Source: Euryarchaeota archaeon UBA486 (lineage in GTDB: Archaea > Thermoplasmatota > Poseidoniia > Poseidoniales > Poseidoniaceae). Taken from it: a stretch of 36,095 nt of DNA. Position numbers and translations under genes: made by a program. The stretch spans positions 1 to 36,095 of the forward strand of contig DAET01000045.1 of assembly GCA_002497765.1 (NCBI GenBank), written 5' to 3'. Of this stretch, positions 24,997 through 33,585 are shown piece by piece (positions within the stretch are counted from its first letter, which is position 1; every line of letters starts with the position of its first letter). A model generated the notes under the pieces. That model was not told the DNA's origin. It did no database searches and worked only from the letters and a program-made list of their open reading frames with translations.

Positions 24997-26238
24997 CTAC
25001 GCGGGCAGGTCGCTCCATGCAAAGGCCCATTTCCAGTTGCCCTCGAAGGTCCCCGGCGTGTTCATTCTCGCTTCTTCACTCAGGCCGAGTACGTCCTGCA
25101 GGGGAAACATGGCCATCGCAGCGTCGCTTTCCTTCGCAAGACGCATCAATCCTGCCGTGGGCGTCTCATCCGGTTGAAGCATCTGGTGGACGCGCTGTTT
25201 CGTCTCATCGTCGAGGCTCATCCACCATCCCTGAGTGGTGTTGTTGTCGTGGGTGCCGGTGTAGACGACGTGATCGCTCTGGATGTTATCTGGATGATGC
25301 GGGTTGGACGGGTTGCCGTCGAAACCAAACTGCAGAACCGCCATTCCGGGGAGGTTGAAGCGTCGACGCAGGGCGACGACCTCCTTGGGGATGATACCCA
25401 GATCTTCGGCGAGCAGGCGTCCGGGCTCACCACTCGCATCAATGAGGGCTTCCATGAGTTCGCTTGCGGGCCCGTCCTGCCACCAACCGTGTCGGGCATC
25501 TTCGTCCTGTGTTGGAATCGCCCAGTTGGAATGAACAGCTCTGAAGTGGTCGATGCGCACGATGTCAAACAACCTGAGCATGCGCTTCATTCGCTCCCTC
25601 CACCAGCGCCAACCATCACGCTGGTGAGCCTCCCAACGGTAGAGGACTGTGCCCCATTTTTGTCCACCTTCCGAGAAATAATCGGGTGGGACGCCGGCCA
25701 CCACCTCTGGCATCCCCGCTTCATTGAGTTGGAAGAGGTGGCGGTGAGTCCATACATCAGCCGAGTCGTGGGAGACGAAGATGGGCAGATCACCGATGAG
25801 GGCCACGTTTTGCTCTGCCGCTGTTTGTTGCAGTTGGTGCCACGCTGCCTGGAAACGTCGCTGTTGTGCCACGTGCTGGTTGGCTCGTTCACGGTATTCA
25901 GCCAAAGCAGCAGGGTCTCGGTCTCGGAGTGGGGTGGGCCAGGCAAACCATGGCGTTCCATCGTGGTCCTCCTTGATGGCTGCATACAGCCCCCAATCTT
26001 CCAACCAATAGGCGTCATCGTCCATGGGGGCCTCGATTTCCGCCTCCATCAGGGCCGGCCATGCAGCGAACGCCGTTGGTGAGGCGTAGGGTGAGCCGTG
26101 TTCGTCGGGTGGTGTGAGGGGTAAAACCTGCCATGAACGGTATTCATGTTCGCTGAGCCATCGCACGAAGCGTTGCGCATCGGCAAGGCATGGGTTTGGA
26201 AGCGAAGTGAGGTGGCACAGAACGCCGTTCCCTTCCAT
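24997..26238 (-). CDS. malQ: 4-alpha-glucanotransferase, compact GH77
   Basis: A 413-residue cytoplasmic amylomaltase that disproportionates maltodextrins, giving free glucose and longer chains for the phosphorylase. GH77 motifs are complete: LTSLP near the N-terminus, GSPYASPTAF (48-57), GVPPDYFSEGGQKWG (182-196), catalytic nucleophile Asp230 in DIVRIDHFRA, acid/base Glu278 in LAEDLGIIP, and third acid Asp331 in GTHDNNT. Most MalQ proteins are about 490-700 residues; this one is shortened mainly between the N-terminal motifs and the GVPPDYF region. ATG 26238 is preferred to the in-frame TTG at 26247 because the protein then begins directly before the conserved GVLCHLTSLP. It is divergent from the GH57 gene across 51 bases. 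Confidence 0.92.
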   Translation of the reverse strand: MEGNGVLCHLTSLPNPCLADAQRFVRWLSEHEYRSWQVLPLTPPDEHGSPYASPTAFAAWPALMEAEIEAPMDDDAYWLEDWGLYAAIKEDHDGTPWFAWPTPLRDRDPAALAEYRERANQHVAQQRRFQAAWHQLQQTAAEQNVALIGDLPIFVSHDSADVWTHRHLFQLNEAGMPEVVAGVPPDYFSEGGQKWGTVLYRWEAHQRDGWRWWRERMKRMLRLFDIVRIDHFRAVHSNWAIPTQDEDARHGWWQDGPASELMEALIDASGEPGRLLAEDLGIIPKEVVALRRRFNLPGMAVLQFGFDGNPSNPHHPDNIQSDHVVYTGTHDNNTTQGWWMSLDDETKQRVHQMLQPDETPTAGLMRLAKESDAAMAMFPLQDVLGLSEEARMNTPGTFEGNWKWAFAWSDLPA

Positions 26239-26289
26239 GCCCTTCAAAACGCGATAAAGCCTTTCAATCTATCACGCCACGGGAATGCA
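26239..26289. promoter_or_regulatory. Divergent promoter region between malQ and the GH57 gene
   Basis: Only 51 bases separate the divergent start codons. On the plus strand, CTTTCAAT (26261-26268) lies about 23-29 bases before the GH57 ATG, where a TATA box of a leaderless transcript would sit. On the minus strand, CTTTATC (26261-26255) is about 17-23 bases before the malQ ATG. Both boxes share the same few bases, so the two promoters probably overlap and could be controlled by one regulator. The boxes are weak matches. Confidence 0.35.
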
Positions 26290-29200
26290 ATGCGCTCGAA
26301 GGCCGTGTTCCTTGTGGTGATATTTTTTGCCTCGCTTTTTGGTGGTTTTGTTCAAGGACAAACCCCAGAAGACATCACCGTGGACGGTGATTATTCGGAT
26401 TGGTCGTCCGATTCGTTGATGGCCACCGACAGCAGCGGTGTTGACTTCCGCCTGACCTGGAACGAAACCATGCTGTTCCTCGGATGGGACGGGACCGATT
26501 GGAAATCCACCTTCGAAGGGGCCGATCTGTTCGTTTACCTCAACACCTCTGAGGGCGGCTCTGTTCTCGCCAGGGATTGGGGTTTTGCTCACACCCTCCC
26601 GTTCGCAGCCGATCACGGGTTTGTCCTCGAAGACGACACCTACTACCAGCACATCGCTTACGACGGCACGTCGTGGACCGACCAGTCCACCACGGTGGAC
26701 CTCTATGCGGGTTGGGCCGACAACAAAGCCACTGAATTTGCTCTGCCCTGGTCGGCGTTGGGCCAACCCACGTCCTTTGACATCCTCGTCTACGCGCAGT
26801 GGCAAGACGAAGGCAACGTTTGGGCCTCCTTCCCGGTGCAGAACCCGGCCAGCAACAACGGTGCCGAGACCTTCACCCATGCTTGGCACGCTGAGAACAT
26901 CTCCAACGCGACCGCTCCTCAACAACTCCCCATCATTGAATCGGGCGGAGCTGAGAAGGTTGACGACGCCCTCAACTTGGCCATCGTGTTCCATCAACAC
27001 CAACCGTATTACAAGAACAAACTCACGGGAATGTACGAGATGCCGTGGGTGCGCGTCCACGCCATGACTGAATACGTTGATTCCCCAGGTATCCTTGCCG
27101 ACACCGACACCAAAGTCACCTACAACCTCGTGCCGTCGTTCATCGAACAACTGGTCGACTACCACGTGAGCGAAACCCTGGACGTCCACACCGACATCGC
27201 CAAGCGTTCATGGAGCGAGGGAGGCTATCCCAACGCCACGGCCCTCGAACTTCACACCATGCAGTTCCAGTCCTTTTGGAACAGTGGCTGGATCTACAAC
27301 GTGTCCCAAAGCGATGAAAAATTGGGTTGGCTCTATCCCTCAAGCGCCCGCTACAAGGAACTCTACGACATGACCCTCCACAACCTCAAGCCCGACACCA
27401 TCATGGACGATGAATTGCTTGCCCCGCAGGATTTCCTCGACCTGCAGGTCCTGTGGTACCTCTACCAGTTCTCGCCCGACTATGTGCTGGGTGCGTACAA
27501 CAGCAGCCATCGCGATGAGGGGCTCATCGCCCTGTTCATGCAAGACGGGGATTACAGCCTGGCCGACCTTTCCTACGTGCTGGATGCCCAACACGACCAC
27601 ATGGGCAACGTCTTGCCGATGTACAGCGAGTTGGCCGCCAACGGTCAGGTGGAATTGACCACCACGCCGTACTACCACCCCATCATGCCACTGCTCATGA
27701 TGGACGGTTGGACCATGGAAGACGGCATTCGCGTGAACAAAGAAGCCTGGCCGGAAGACGTGCAAAACCACCTCGTGACCGGCATGGACCTGTTTGAGCA
27801 GGAACTTGGCTTCCGCCCGACGGGCATGTGGCCCAGCGAAGAGGCCGTTTCACCCGCCATGGTCGAGCCCGTGACCGACGTGGGCATCCAGTGGATGGTC
27901 ACCGATGAGGAGATCCTCAAGCAATCCACCGACGCCAACGGGAATTTGGTCGATGTTGAGGACGCTGCCAACTTGGCCACGCCTTGGACGGTCACCGGTG
28001 CGGAGGGCGGCGAAATCGCCGTCATCTTCCGAGACCGGGTCATCTCCGACCGCATCGCTTTCCAGTACGGCACGATGACACCCGAGGCCGCCGTTTCGGA
28101 CTTCATCGCCTACCTCGATAATGTTCGACAGCAACTCCTCGATGCCGGCGAAGACCCCTCGGAACACCTCCTGACCGTGGCGTTGGACGGGGAGAACTGG
28201 ATGTTCATGTCCGAGTTCCAGCACCATGACAACGCCCGCCCGTTCATGGCCGAGTGGTACGGTCGTTTGGCCGACCACCCGACCATCGTGACGACCACAC
28301 CGTCCGAATTCCTCACCAAGGGAACCGACCTGCCCGAAATCCAAACCATCGGTACAGGTTCGTGGATCGACGGTACCTTGCGTACGTGGGCGGGTGAGGA
28401 GGAAGAGAGCCTCGCCTGGCAGCGTCTGGTGGAGGCCCGTCAAGCCCTCGTTGAATTCGAGACTTCGAACCCCAACGACCCCGGTCTTCCGGCGGCTTGG
28501 GAATCGCTCTACATCGCCGAAGGCAGCGACTGGTATTGGTGGTACGGACTTGACCAAGACAGCGGTTACGACGAGAACTGGGACGTGCTGTTCAAGGTTC
28601 ATCTCTCGAACATCTACCGCGCCATCAACCTCGACCTCCCGCCATACCTTCAGGACCTGTGGACCAACCCTGCGGTACCCGACCCCGCTGCTTCCGGCAT
28701 CATTGAGCCGATGATCGACGGCATTGCGTTGCCCGGTGAATGGGACGGTGCAGCCCGGTACGATGCACCGGTGTCCGGTGGCAATTTCGACATTGAGTCC
28801 TTCCACTTCGGCTACGATGCTTCCAATGTCTTCATCCGAGTCGACGCCGCTACCCTCGATGAGTTGGAGGGAGCTGCAGGTATCGGGCAGTACGACTCAC
28901 CCGACCTCGCGATTTACTTCATGCAACCGAATGCGGTCAATTTCAACGAGGCCGAGACCAATTTCCGCACTTACTATGGCAATCAGATTCTCGGGTTCCC
29001 GTCCAAGCACATGGTTGCCTTCGACTTTGATACGCTTCGAGAGGACGGTCGAGCGAAGTGGAACTTGTTCAGCGCTCAAGGCAAGGTCGGTGACGAGGAG
29101 CGATGGGTGCTTTCGGGCAGTTCCAACCTCGGCGGTTGTGCTGTGGATGAGGTCTACGAATTCTCCGTTCCTTGGGCGGACATCGGCCTGGCGCCCCGCT

Positions 29201-30759
29201 ATTCAACCCGCGTCAAGGTGGTCACTTCATGGCGGGATTCCCTGTCTTACGGGGACGGCACCGATGCTGAAATGGCGCCTCCAGCGCCAGCCGAAATGGT
29301 GCTCCCTGACCTTGAGGAGTGGGTCACGCTGCTCGAGCTCGACGATGCGGTCGGGGATGAAACAGGCGATGGCGACTACGTCTATCCGCTGGCCACTGAC
29401 TTCAACACGCCCGGCGGCGGAGGTCTCTGGGACGCAACACACCTCACAGTACGCCAGAGCGCCTGGAACGCACAGTTCATTCTCACCATGGACGAGATGA
29501 CCGACATATGGGGCCTGGCCAACGGCTTCAGCCATCAAATCGTTCAGATTTACGTCGACCAAGGCGACACCTCCTACGGTCGAACGTCCATGCTCACCGG
29601 CGCCAATGCCGAGGTGCATCCTGACTGGGCATGGGAAGTGGCCATCAGCGGTACGGGCGAGCCGGGCGCAGTGCAAGCCGTTCAGGCTGAAACTGGCAGC
29701 ACCTCGGCCCGCGGTGTCGACGTGTCCGGTGATGTTGACGCGAACACCATCACGTTCACCGTGAGCAAGGACGTCATTGGCTCGGACATTCCGAACTACC
29801 GCTACATCATCGTCATCGGAAGCCAAGATGGGTTCGGCACCGGAAAGTGGCGAGATGTGATGGAGGAGCCCGCCACGTGGACGCTTGGTGGTGGAGCCAA
29901 CCCTGCGCCGGACGACGGGATCGATTACGACCCGAACATCATTGATGTCATCCTGGAGGGCGAAGGCCAAACCACCATGCTCTCGAGTTATGACGTGGCA
30001 GGCCACACCTATGCGCAGTTAACCGGCTTCGAAATGCCAGAAGTACCTCAGCAAATCTTCGGTGCTTCCGTTGACACCGTCACTTCTTCTTCTGCCGTGT
30101 TAACCTGGTCCACCACCGTGGCTGAGGCCACGTCCATCAAGGTCGCACCGGCCGGACAAGCACCAAGCGCGGAGGATATCACGAAGTCAACCCCAGCGGG
30201 AACCGACCATGCCGTCACCGTCACCGGATTGGAGGTGAGCACCAGTTATTGGGCTCACATTTCCGCCAACGACACCGAGGATGTCGTCGTGTGGTTCAAC
30301 ACCAGCAGCATCGTGGACGAAACAGCCCCCGAACTGCTGAACCTCGCAGCCGAAGTGCTCGAGGACGGCCGAGTCACGGTGTCGTGGTACACCTCGGAAA
30401 GTGCGACCGAATCCATCCTCATCAACGGCGAGTCCGTCCACGAAAACGCCTTTGCGACCAAAAAGAACCACGCCTTCACCACGGAGGTGCTTGGCGATGG
30501 CACGTACGAGTTGGAAGTCATCAGCGCCGATGCATCGGGTAACATCAACGCCAGCACGCTGTCGTTCACGGTGGACGCCGGAGCGACCGTCGATGACACG
30601 CCGAGCACGACCGATGACGGAACATCCGATGACGAAGCAGCCGCCGAGGTGTCGAACACCACGCTGCAGTTGGTGGCCTTGGTCGTCTTGGTCCTCGTGT
30701 TGTTGGCCTTCCTTCGGGTGCGTGGCCATGAACCCGACGAGAACGACCCGTGGAAGTGA
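26290..30759 (+). CDS. Secreted, membrane-anchored GH57 amylopullulanase-like enzyme
   Basis: A 1489-residue extracellular enzyme for alpha-1,4/1,6-glucans. A signal peptide (about 1-24) precedes a DOMON/CBM9-like module (about 27-200: TVDGDYSDW, FVYLNTSEGGS, AHTLPFAAD, EFALPW). The GH57 catalytic part (about 228-790) has HQHQPYY (235-241), WPSEEAV with the likely nucleophile Glu517, and DGENW with the likely acid/base Asp633. Next come a second carbohydrate-binding-like module (about 804-1000), a glucodextranase-C-like module (about 1010-1255), two fibronectin III-like modules (about 1256-1340, 1347-1430), an acidic Thr/Asp linker and a C-terminal membrane helix (about 1458-1476) with a charged tail. 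The domain order resembles Thermococcales amylopullulanases. ATG 26290 is chosen because the signal peptide starts there; the frame stays open upstream but overlaps malQ. Confidence 0.92.
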   Translation: MRSKAVFLVVIFFASLFGGFVQGQTPEDITVDGDYSDWSSDSLMATDSSGVDFRLTWNETMLFLGWDGTDWKSTFEGADLFVYLNTSEGGSVLARDWGFAHTLPFAADHGFVLEDDTYYQHIAYDGTSWTDQSTTVDLYAGWADNKATEFALPWSALGQPTSFDILVYAQWQDEGNVWASFPVQNPASNNGAETFTHAWHAENISNATAPQQLPIIESGGAEKVDDALNLAIVFHQHQPYYKNKLTGMYEMPWVRVHAMTEYVDSPGILADTDTKVTYNLVPSFIEQLVDYHVSETLDVHTDIAKRSWSEGGYPNATALELHTMQFQSFWNSGWIYNVSQSDEKLGWLYPSSARYKELYDMTLHNLKPDTIMDDELLAPQDFLDLQVLWYLYQFSPDYVLGAYNSSHRDEGLIALFMQDGDYSLADLSYVLDAQHDHMGNVLPMYSELAANGQVELTTTPYYHPIMPLLMMDGWTMEDGIRVNKEAWPEDVQNHLVTGMDLFEQELGFRPTGMWPSEEAVSPAMVEPVTDVGIQWMVTDEEILKQSTDANGNLVDVEDAANLATPWTVTGAEGGEIAVIFRDRVISDRIAFQYGTMTPEAAVSDFIAYLDNVRQQLLDAGEDPSEHLLTVALDGENWMFMSEFQHHDNARPFMAEWYGRLADHPTIVTTTPSEFLTKGTDLPEIQTIGTGSWIDGTLRTWAGEEEESLAWQRLVEARQALVEFETSNPNDPGLPAAWESLYIAEGSDWYWWYGLDQDSGYDENWDVLFKVHLSNIYRAINLDLPPYLQDLWTNPAVPDPAASGIIEPMIDGIALPGEWDGAARYDAPVSGGNFDIESFHFGYDASNVFIRVDAATLDELEGAAGIGQYDSPDLAIYFMQPNAVNFNEAETNFRTYYGNQILGFPSKHMVAFDFDTLREDGRAKWNLFSAQGKVGDEERWVLSGSSNLGGCAVDEVYEFSVPWADIGLAPRYSTRVKVVTSWRDSLSYGDGTDAEMAPPAPAEMVLPDLEEWVTLLELDDAVGDETGDGDYVYPLATDFNTPGGGGLWDATHLTVRQSAWNAQFILTMDEMTDIWGLANGFSHQIVQIYVDQGDTSYGRTSMLTGANAEVHPDWAWEVAISGTGEPGAVQAVQAETGSTSARGVDVSGDVDANTITFTVSKDVIGSDIPNYRYIIVIGSQDGFGTGKWRDVMEEPATWTLGGGANPAPDDGIDYDPNIIDVILEGEGQTTMLSSYDVAGHTYAQLTGFEMPEVPQQIFGASVDTVTSSSAVLTWSTTVAEATSIKVAPAGQAPSAEDITKSTPAGTDHAVTVTGLEVSTSYWAHISANDTEDVVVWFNTSSIVDETAPELLNLAAEVLEDGRVTVSWYTSESATESILINGESVHENAFATKKNHAFTTEVLGDGTYELEVISADASGNINASTLSFTVDAGATVDDTPSTTDDGTSDDEAAAEVSNTTLQLVALVVLVLVLLAFLRVRGHEPDENDPWK

Positions 30760-30764
30760 GGTCC

Positions 30765-32372
30765 TCAAGCGAACGGAATCGAAATCGACTTGTGGCTCTT
30801 CAGGTTGATGATGGTCAACATGCACGGCTTTGGCTGGAATCCCAGCATGCGCTGGTAGGATGTTTGGTCCTGCCACGTGCTCGAACAGACGAGGGTGGTG
30901 CCTCTGAAGTCAAGGCATTCGTGCCCGTGAACGTGGCCGGTGACGAAGATATCGGGGACTTCACGAATGACCAACCCGTCTTCCGGTTCGGGGGAAAGCG
31001 GGGTCTTGCCGCCCCACTGCGGTGCGAGATGGCGACGGCGGAGCATTTCTCTCATCGCCTCCACCGGGTCGGCGTAGGTCACGGTTCGCAACCCTGCGAC
31101 AAAGTCGTCGATGGACTTCCCGTGGTAGGACAACAGCCGGACACCGTGGAGCGAGAAATCGCACGGATTGCCAACAAACGTGGTGGTGTTGTAGTCCTGC
31201 TGAATGTCCTTCTCAAAGGTGGGTTGGGGTTCCGCCGGGCGCACGGCATCGTGGTTACCGGGGAGCATGAGGCACTCGACCCACTCCGGAAGCAGCTCCA
31301 AGAGGCGAGCAAATTCACTGTACTGGGCGAACAGGTCGGGGATGGCGAGTTCTTTGTCCTGGCCGGGGTAAATGCCCACGCCGTCAACGCAATCGCCGGA
31401 GAGAATGAGGTACTTGATCGTCTTCGCCAGCGGATCGGTGTGAAACCATCGCACCATCTTGTGCCACTGGGCTTCAAGGAAGGTCTTCGAGCCGACGTGA
31501 ATGTCGGACAGGAACGCCACGCTGACACCTGCCTCGGAACTCACCTTGTTGTGCTTGTTTTCGAGCGGGAAGTGCAAATCATCGACGTAGAAAATGTCCC
31601 CTGTTTGACTGAACGTGCCGGAGACGCCCATGACGTCGTCAGGCATCAAGCCGGCTTCCAGAATCTGTTCGTGTGCACGGTCTCGGTCGTCACCGCTGCG
31701 TTTCGTGAGCAAACAGGTCATCTCACCGGTTTCGTCTTCGAGGCCCCACATCAGATGGCCGTTCTTGGTGTAGCGTGGTTCATTGACCAAGCCGATGGCG
31801 ACCGCTTTGTTGTCGTAGCCTTGGTAGCGAGAATACTCGGCGAGGAGACGTGAAATTTCCTGATGTTTTCGCGGGAGGTTTGAATTTTGCACGATGAGTT
31901 TCCTGATGCTTTGCAAGCGGTCGTTAAAACACGCCGTGATGTCTGTCATTTTTCCTTCCGTGGTGGAGTTTCCCGTGATGTCGTAGTGCACCGTGATGTC
32001 CGAGGAGGCATCGCTGGCGTGCATGGAAAAATCAGCTTGGTTCCAGTCCGGGAGGTTGTTGCGAAGGAGGAGGTCCACAGGTTCGGGCTCTGATATGGGC
32101 GCCACGGTCCTCGCCAAATCCTCGGGAAGTTGCTGGACCACGTTCTGCTTGAGCGAGGCGGCAGGAGCGGCGGTGGATTGTGTTCCTGCATGAGCGATCA
32201 TCTCATCCAGCATGCTCGCTGTCAGCATGCCGCCCGAGAGGTTGAGGGCGGACGCAGCCTCAATGACGGATTTCGGGTCTGCCAAGCCGAGCAAACGGTC
32301 TTGAAGCGATTGTGGAGCGAGCAGTCGCTGCCTCCGTAAATGGGTGACGATGTCGGACCACGGCTCACCCAT
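30765..32372 (-). CDS. polB: DNA polymerase D small subunit DP1 (3'-5' exonuclease)
   Basis: The 535-residue replication protein is the proofreading exonuclease subunit of the archaeal two-subunit polymerase PolD; its partner DP2 is not in this window. A helical N-terminal region (about 1-130) precedes an OB-fold-like part (GHLMWGLEDETGEMTCLL) and a calcineurin-type phosphoesterase domain. That domain has AFLSDIHVGS, LSGDCVDGVG, LPGNHDA and TGHVHGHE, so the metal-binding Asp, His and Asn residues appear intact. The C-terminal STWQDQTSYQRMLGFQP and final IPFA are typical of DP1. ATG 32372 is chosen because it lies downstream of the pncC stop (32434) and begins a plausible N-terminus; the frame continues upstream only by overlapping pncC. 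The gene is convergent with the GH57 gene, with five bases between stops. Confidence 0.93.
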   Translation of the reverse strand: MGEPWSDIVTHLRRQRLLAPQSLQDRLLGLADPKSVIEAASALNLSGGMLTASMLDEMIAHAGTQSTAAPAASLKQNVVQQLPEDLARTVAPISEPEPVDLLLRNNLPDWNQADFSMHASDASSDITVHYDITGNSTTEGKMTDITACFNDRLQSIRKLIVQNSNLPRKHQEISRLLAEYSRYQGYDNKAVAIGLVNEPRYTKNGHLMWGLEDETGEMTCLLTKRSGDDRDRAHEQILEAGLMPDDVMGVSGTFSQTGDIFYVDDLHFPLENKHNKVSSEAGVSVAFLSDIHVGSKTFLEAQWHKMVRWFHTDPLAKTIKYLILSGDCVDGVGIYPGQDKELAIPDLFAQYSEFARLLELLPEWVECLMLPGNHDAVRPAEPQPTFEKDIQQDYNTTTFVGNPCDFSLHGVRLLSYHGKSIDDFVAGLRTVTYADPVEAMREMLRRRHLAPQWGGKTPLSPEPEDGLVIREVPDIFVTGHVHGHECLDFRGTTLVCSSTWQDQTSYQRMLGFQPKPCMLTIINLKSHKSISIPFA

Positions 32373-32433
32373 GCAACGAAAAAATGACGACGATTCAAAA
32401 GGTATGTGCCTTGAATTGAAGGGCGCACAACGG

Positions 32434-33126
32434 CTACTCTTCGCCATCGGTCCATTCAACTTCAAGACCGATCTCTTCGCCTTCGGACTCTTCTGACCAC
32501 GCTTCGTCCTGCCACGGGGCTTGTTCACGTGCTTCTTGGTCCCTGCGGACTCGCTCTGCCTCCCGTTCTTCTTCGATGCGCAGGGCCTCAGCGGCCGCAT
32601 CCAGCAGGTCCTGCTCGTCCTGTTTTCGACGCCGCATGGCATCGTCCCAGCACTGCATGGCCGTGAGGAGTGCAAAGTAGACAAAGCCAGCCTTGTTTTC
32701 GGCTCGCGTACCTCCGATCTGCGTTCGAATGGCGTTGGCCCACCCGGTGTGGGACGCAATGCCGACGTAGACGGTGCCGACCGGTTTCTTGCTCCCCTCG
32801 TTGGTGGGTCCAGCGATGCCCGTCACGGAGATGGCGAAGTTCGCTTCCGCTCGCTTCAACGCACCTTTGGCCATCATGATGGCGACCTGTGCAGAAACCG
32901 CCCCTTTGCTGGCCAACTCCTCGGGGTCAACTCCCAACTCGTTGACCTTGGCCTCGTTGGCGTAGGTCACCCAGGATTTCTTGAACCACGAACTGGCGCC
33001 AGCGATGTCGGTGAGGGTGCTGGCCAGCAAGCCACCGGTGCAGGATTCGGCCAACGTCAGGGTGTGGTTGCCCTCTTTGAGTCGGCGGACCAACCTGGCC
33101 GCCGCCGCTTGGATCGTCTCATCCAT
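32434..33126 (-). CDS. pncC: Nicotinamide-nucleotide amidohydrolase PncC / CinA C-terminal family
   Basis: A 230-residue cytoplasmic protein expected to deamidate nicotinamide mononucleotide to nicotinate mononucleotide in pyridine nucleotide salvage. The N-terminal 165 residues are a stand-alone CinA-C domain: LTLAESCTGGLLAS with the likely catalytic Ser, AGASSWFKKSWVTYAN, SVTGIAGP and KPVGTVYVGI. The molybdopterin-binding-like half of full CinA is absent, as in other stand-alone PncC proteins. An extra C-terminal tail of about 60 residues is highly charged, first a predicted coiled coil (EEEREAERVRRDQEAREQ), then acidic (EESEGEE). Its role is unknown. The start is the ATG at 33126. A 61-base gap separates it from the DP1 gene, which is probably transcribed after it. 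Confidence 0.9.
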   Translation of the reverse strand: MDETIQAAAARLVRRLKEGNHTLTLAESCTGGLLASTLTDIAGASSWFKKSWVTYANEAKVNELGVDPEELASKGAVSAQVAIMMAKGALKRAEANFAISVTGIAGPTNEGSKKPVGTVYVGIASHTGWANAIRTQIGGTRAENKAGFVYFALLTAMQCWDDAMRRRKQDEQDLLDAAAEALRIEEEREAERVRRDQEAREQAPWQDEAWSEESEGEEIGLEVEWTDGEE

Positions 33127-33177
33127 TGGTCCTTGGTCCCCCCCTCATGTTTTGAGCGTTCCGTCGGGGGCGCACTC

Positions 33178-33187
33178 TTGAAAAAGG
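33178..33187 (+). promoter_or_regulatory. Possible TATA-like element of the tRNA-Val gene
   Basis: TTGAAAAAGG (about 33178-33187) is the only A/T-rich stretch between the pncC start and the tRNA. It lies about 20-29 bases before the first tRNA base, at the right distance for an archaeal box A. It is a weak match to the consensus. Confidence 0.3.
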
Positions 33188-33206
33188 GGTCCTGCCAGCA
33201 CGGCGT

Positions 33207-33279
33207 GGGTCTGTGGTCTAGCGGCTATGACACCTCCCTTACACGGAGTTGATCGAGGGTTCGAGTCCCTCCAGACCCA
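33207..33279 (+). tRNA. tRNA-Val (anticodon TAC)
   Basis: A 73-base cloverleaf without intron. The acceptor stem GGGTCTG/CAGACCC is fully paired and the discriminator base is A73. The D stem has GTC/GAC. The anticodon loop CTTACAC gives anticodon TAC (valine codons GUA and, by wobble, others). The T stem GAGGG/CCCTC is fully paired around TTCGAGT. The outermost pair of the anticodon stem is C27-U43, a mismatch. CCA is not encoded: the base after A33279 is C, then T. It lies alone on the plus strand among minus-strand genes, and the next gene's stop codon begins at the very next base. Confidence 0.94.
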
Positions 33280-33582
33280 CTACCAAAGGTGCGTTTCTAC
33301 AGGAGCATCGCTGGCCAAGACTTGCGTGATGCCACTGCTGGCCTGAAGGGCAGCAGCGTGCTTGGTGTCGCTCACGACCATGAGGTGAACAGCACGCATC
33401 CACAACCCGTGCTCGACCTGAACACCACGGTGGTCAACCGCGACCAAGACATCTTCCAACTCACTGAACGCCAAGGCTGCTGTGGCGTGGGGTAAATCGT
33501 GGGCGGTCACCACCAACCAGCGTTGCCCCTGCATGGCGCTTCTCGGGTCTTCGCCCAAGTCGGAAAACCGAATCCAATTCAT
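33280..33582 (-). CDS. Small protein of unknown function downstream of pelota
   Basis: A 100-residue protein that I do not recognise. It starts MNWIRFSDLGEDPR and ends ASDAPVETHLW. There is no signal peptide or membrane helix; alternating hydrophobic strands (RWLVVTAHD, DVLVAVD, HLMVVSD) with helices between them suggest a small alpha/beta fold. The ATG at 33582 lies three bases after the Pelota stop and reads through a GGTGTGAGG stretch, so the two genes are probably translated together. It ends exactly where the opposite-strand tRNA-Val ends, so its transcript 3' end must run antisense to, or stop at, the tRNA. The tight spacing and protein-like composition make it a likely real gene; a role linked to translation quality control is only a guess from context. 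Confidence 0.65.
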   Translation of the reverse strand: MNWIRFSDLGEDPRSAMQGQRWLVVTAHDLPHATAALAFSELEDVLVAVDHRGVQVEHGLWMRAVHLMVVSDTKHAAALQASSGITQVLASDAPVETHLW

Positions 33583-33585
33583 GCC

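Noticed and set aside
26146..26289. N-terminal extension of the GH57 protein by 48 codons
   Set aside because: It overlaps malQ and would bury the signal peptide that begins at ATG 26290.
30750..31853. Plus-strand frame of 367 codons opposite the DP1 gene
   Set aside because: The minus strand here has all DP1 phosphoesterase motifs; the plus-strand product has no family features.
32373..32759. N-terminal extension of DP1 by 129 codons
   Set aside because: It would overlap the pncC coding region and adds an Arg/Pro/Ser-rich stretch unlike DP1; ATG 32372 fits better.
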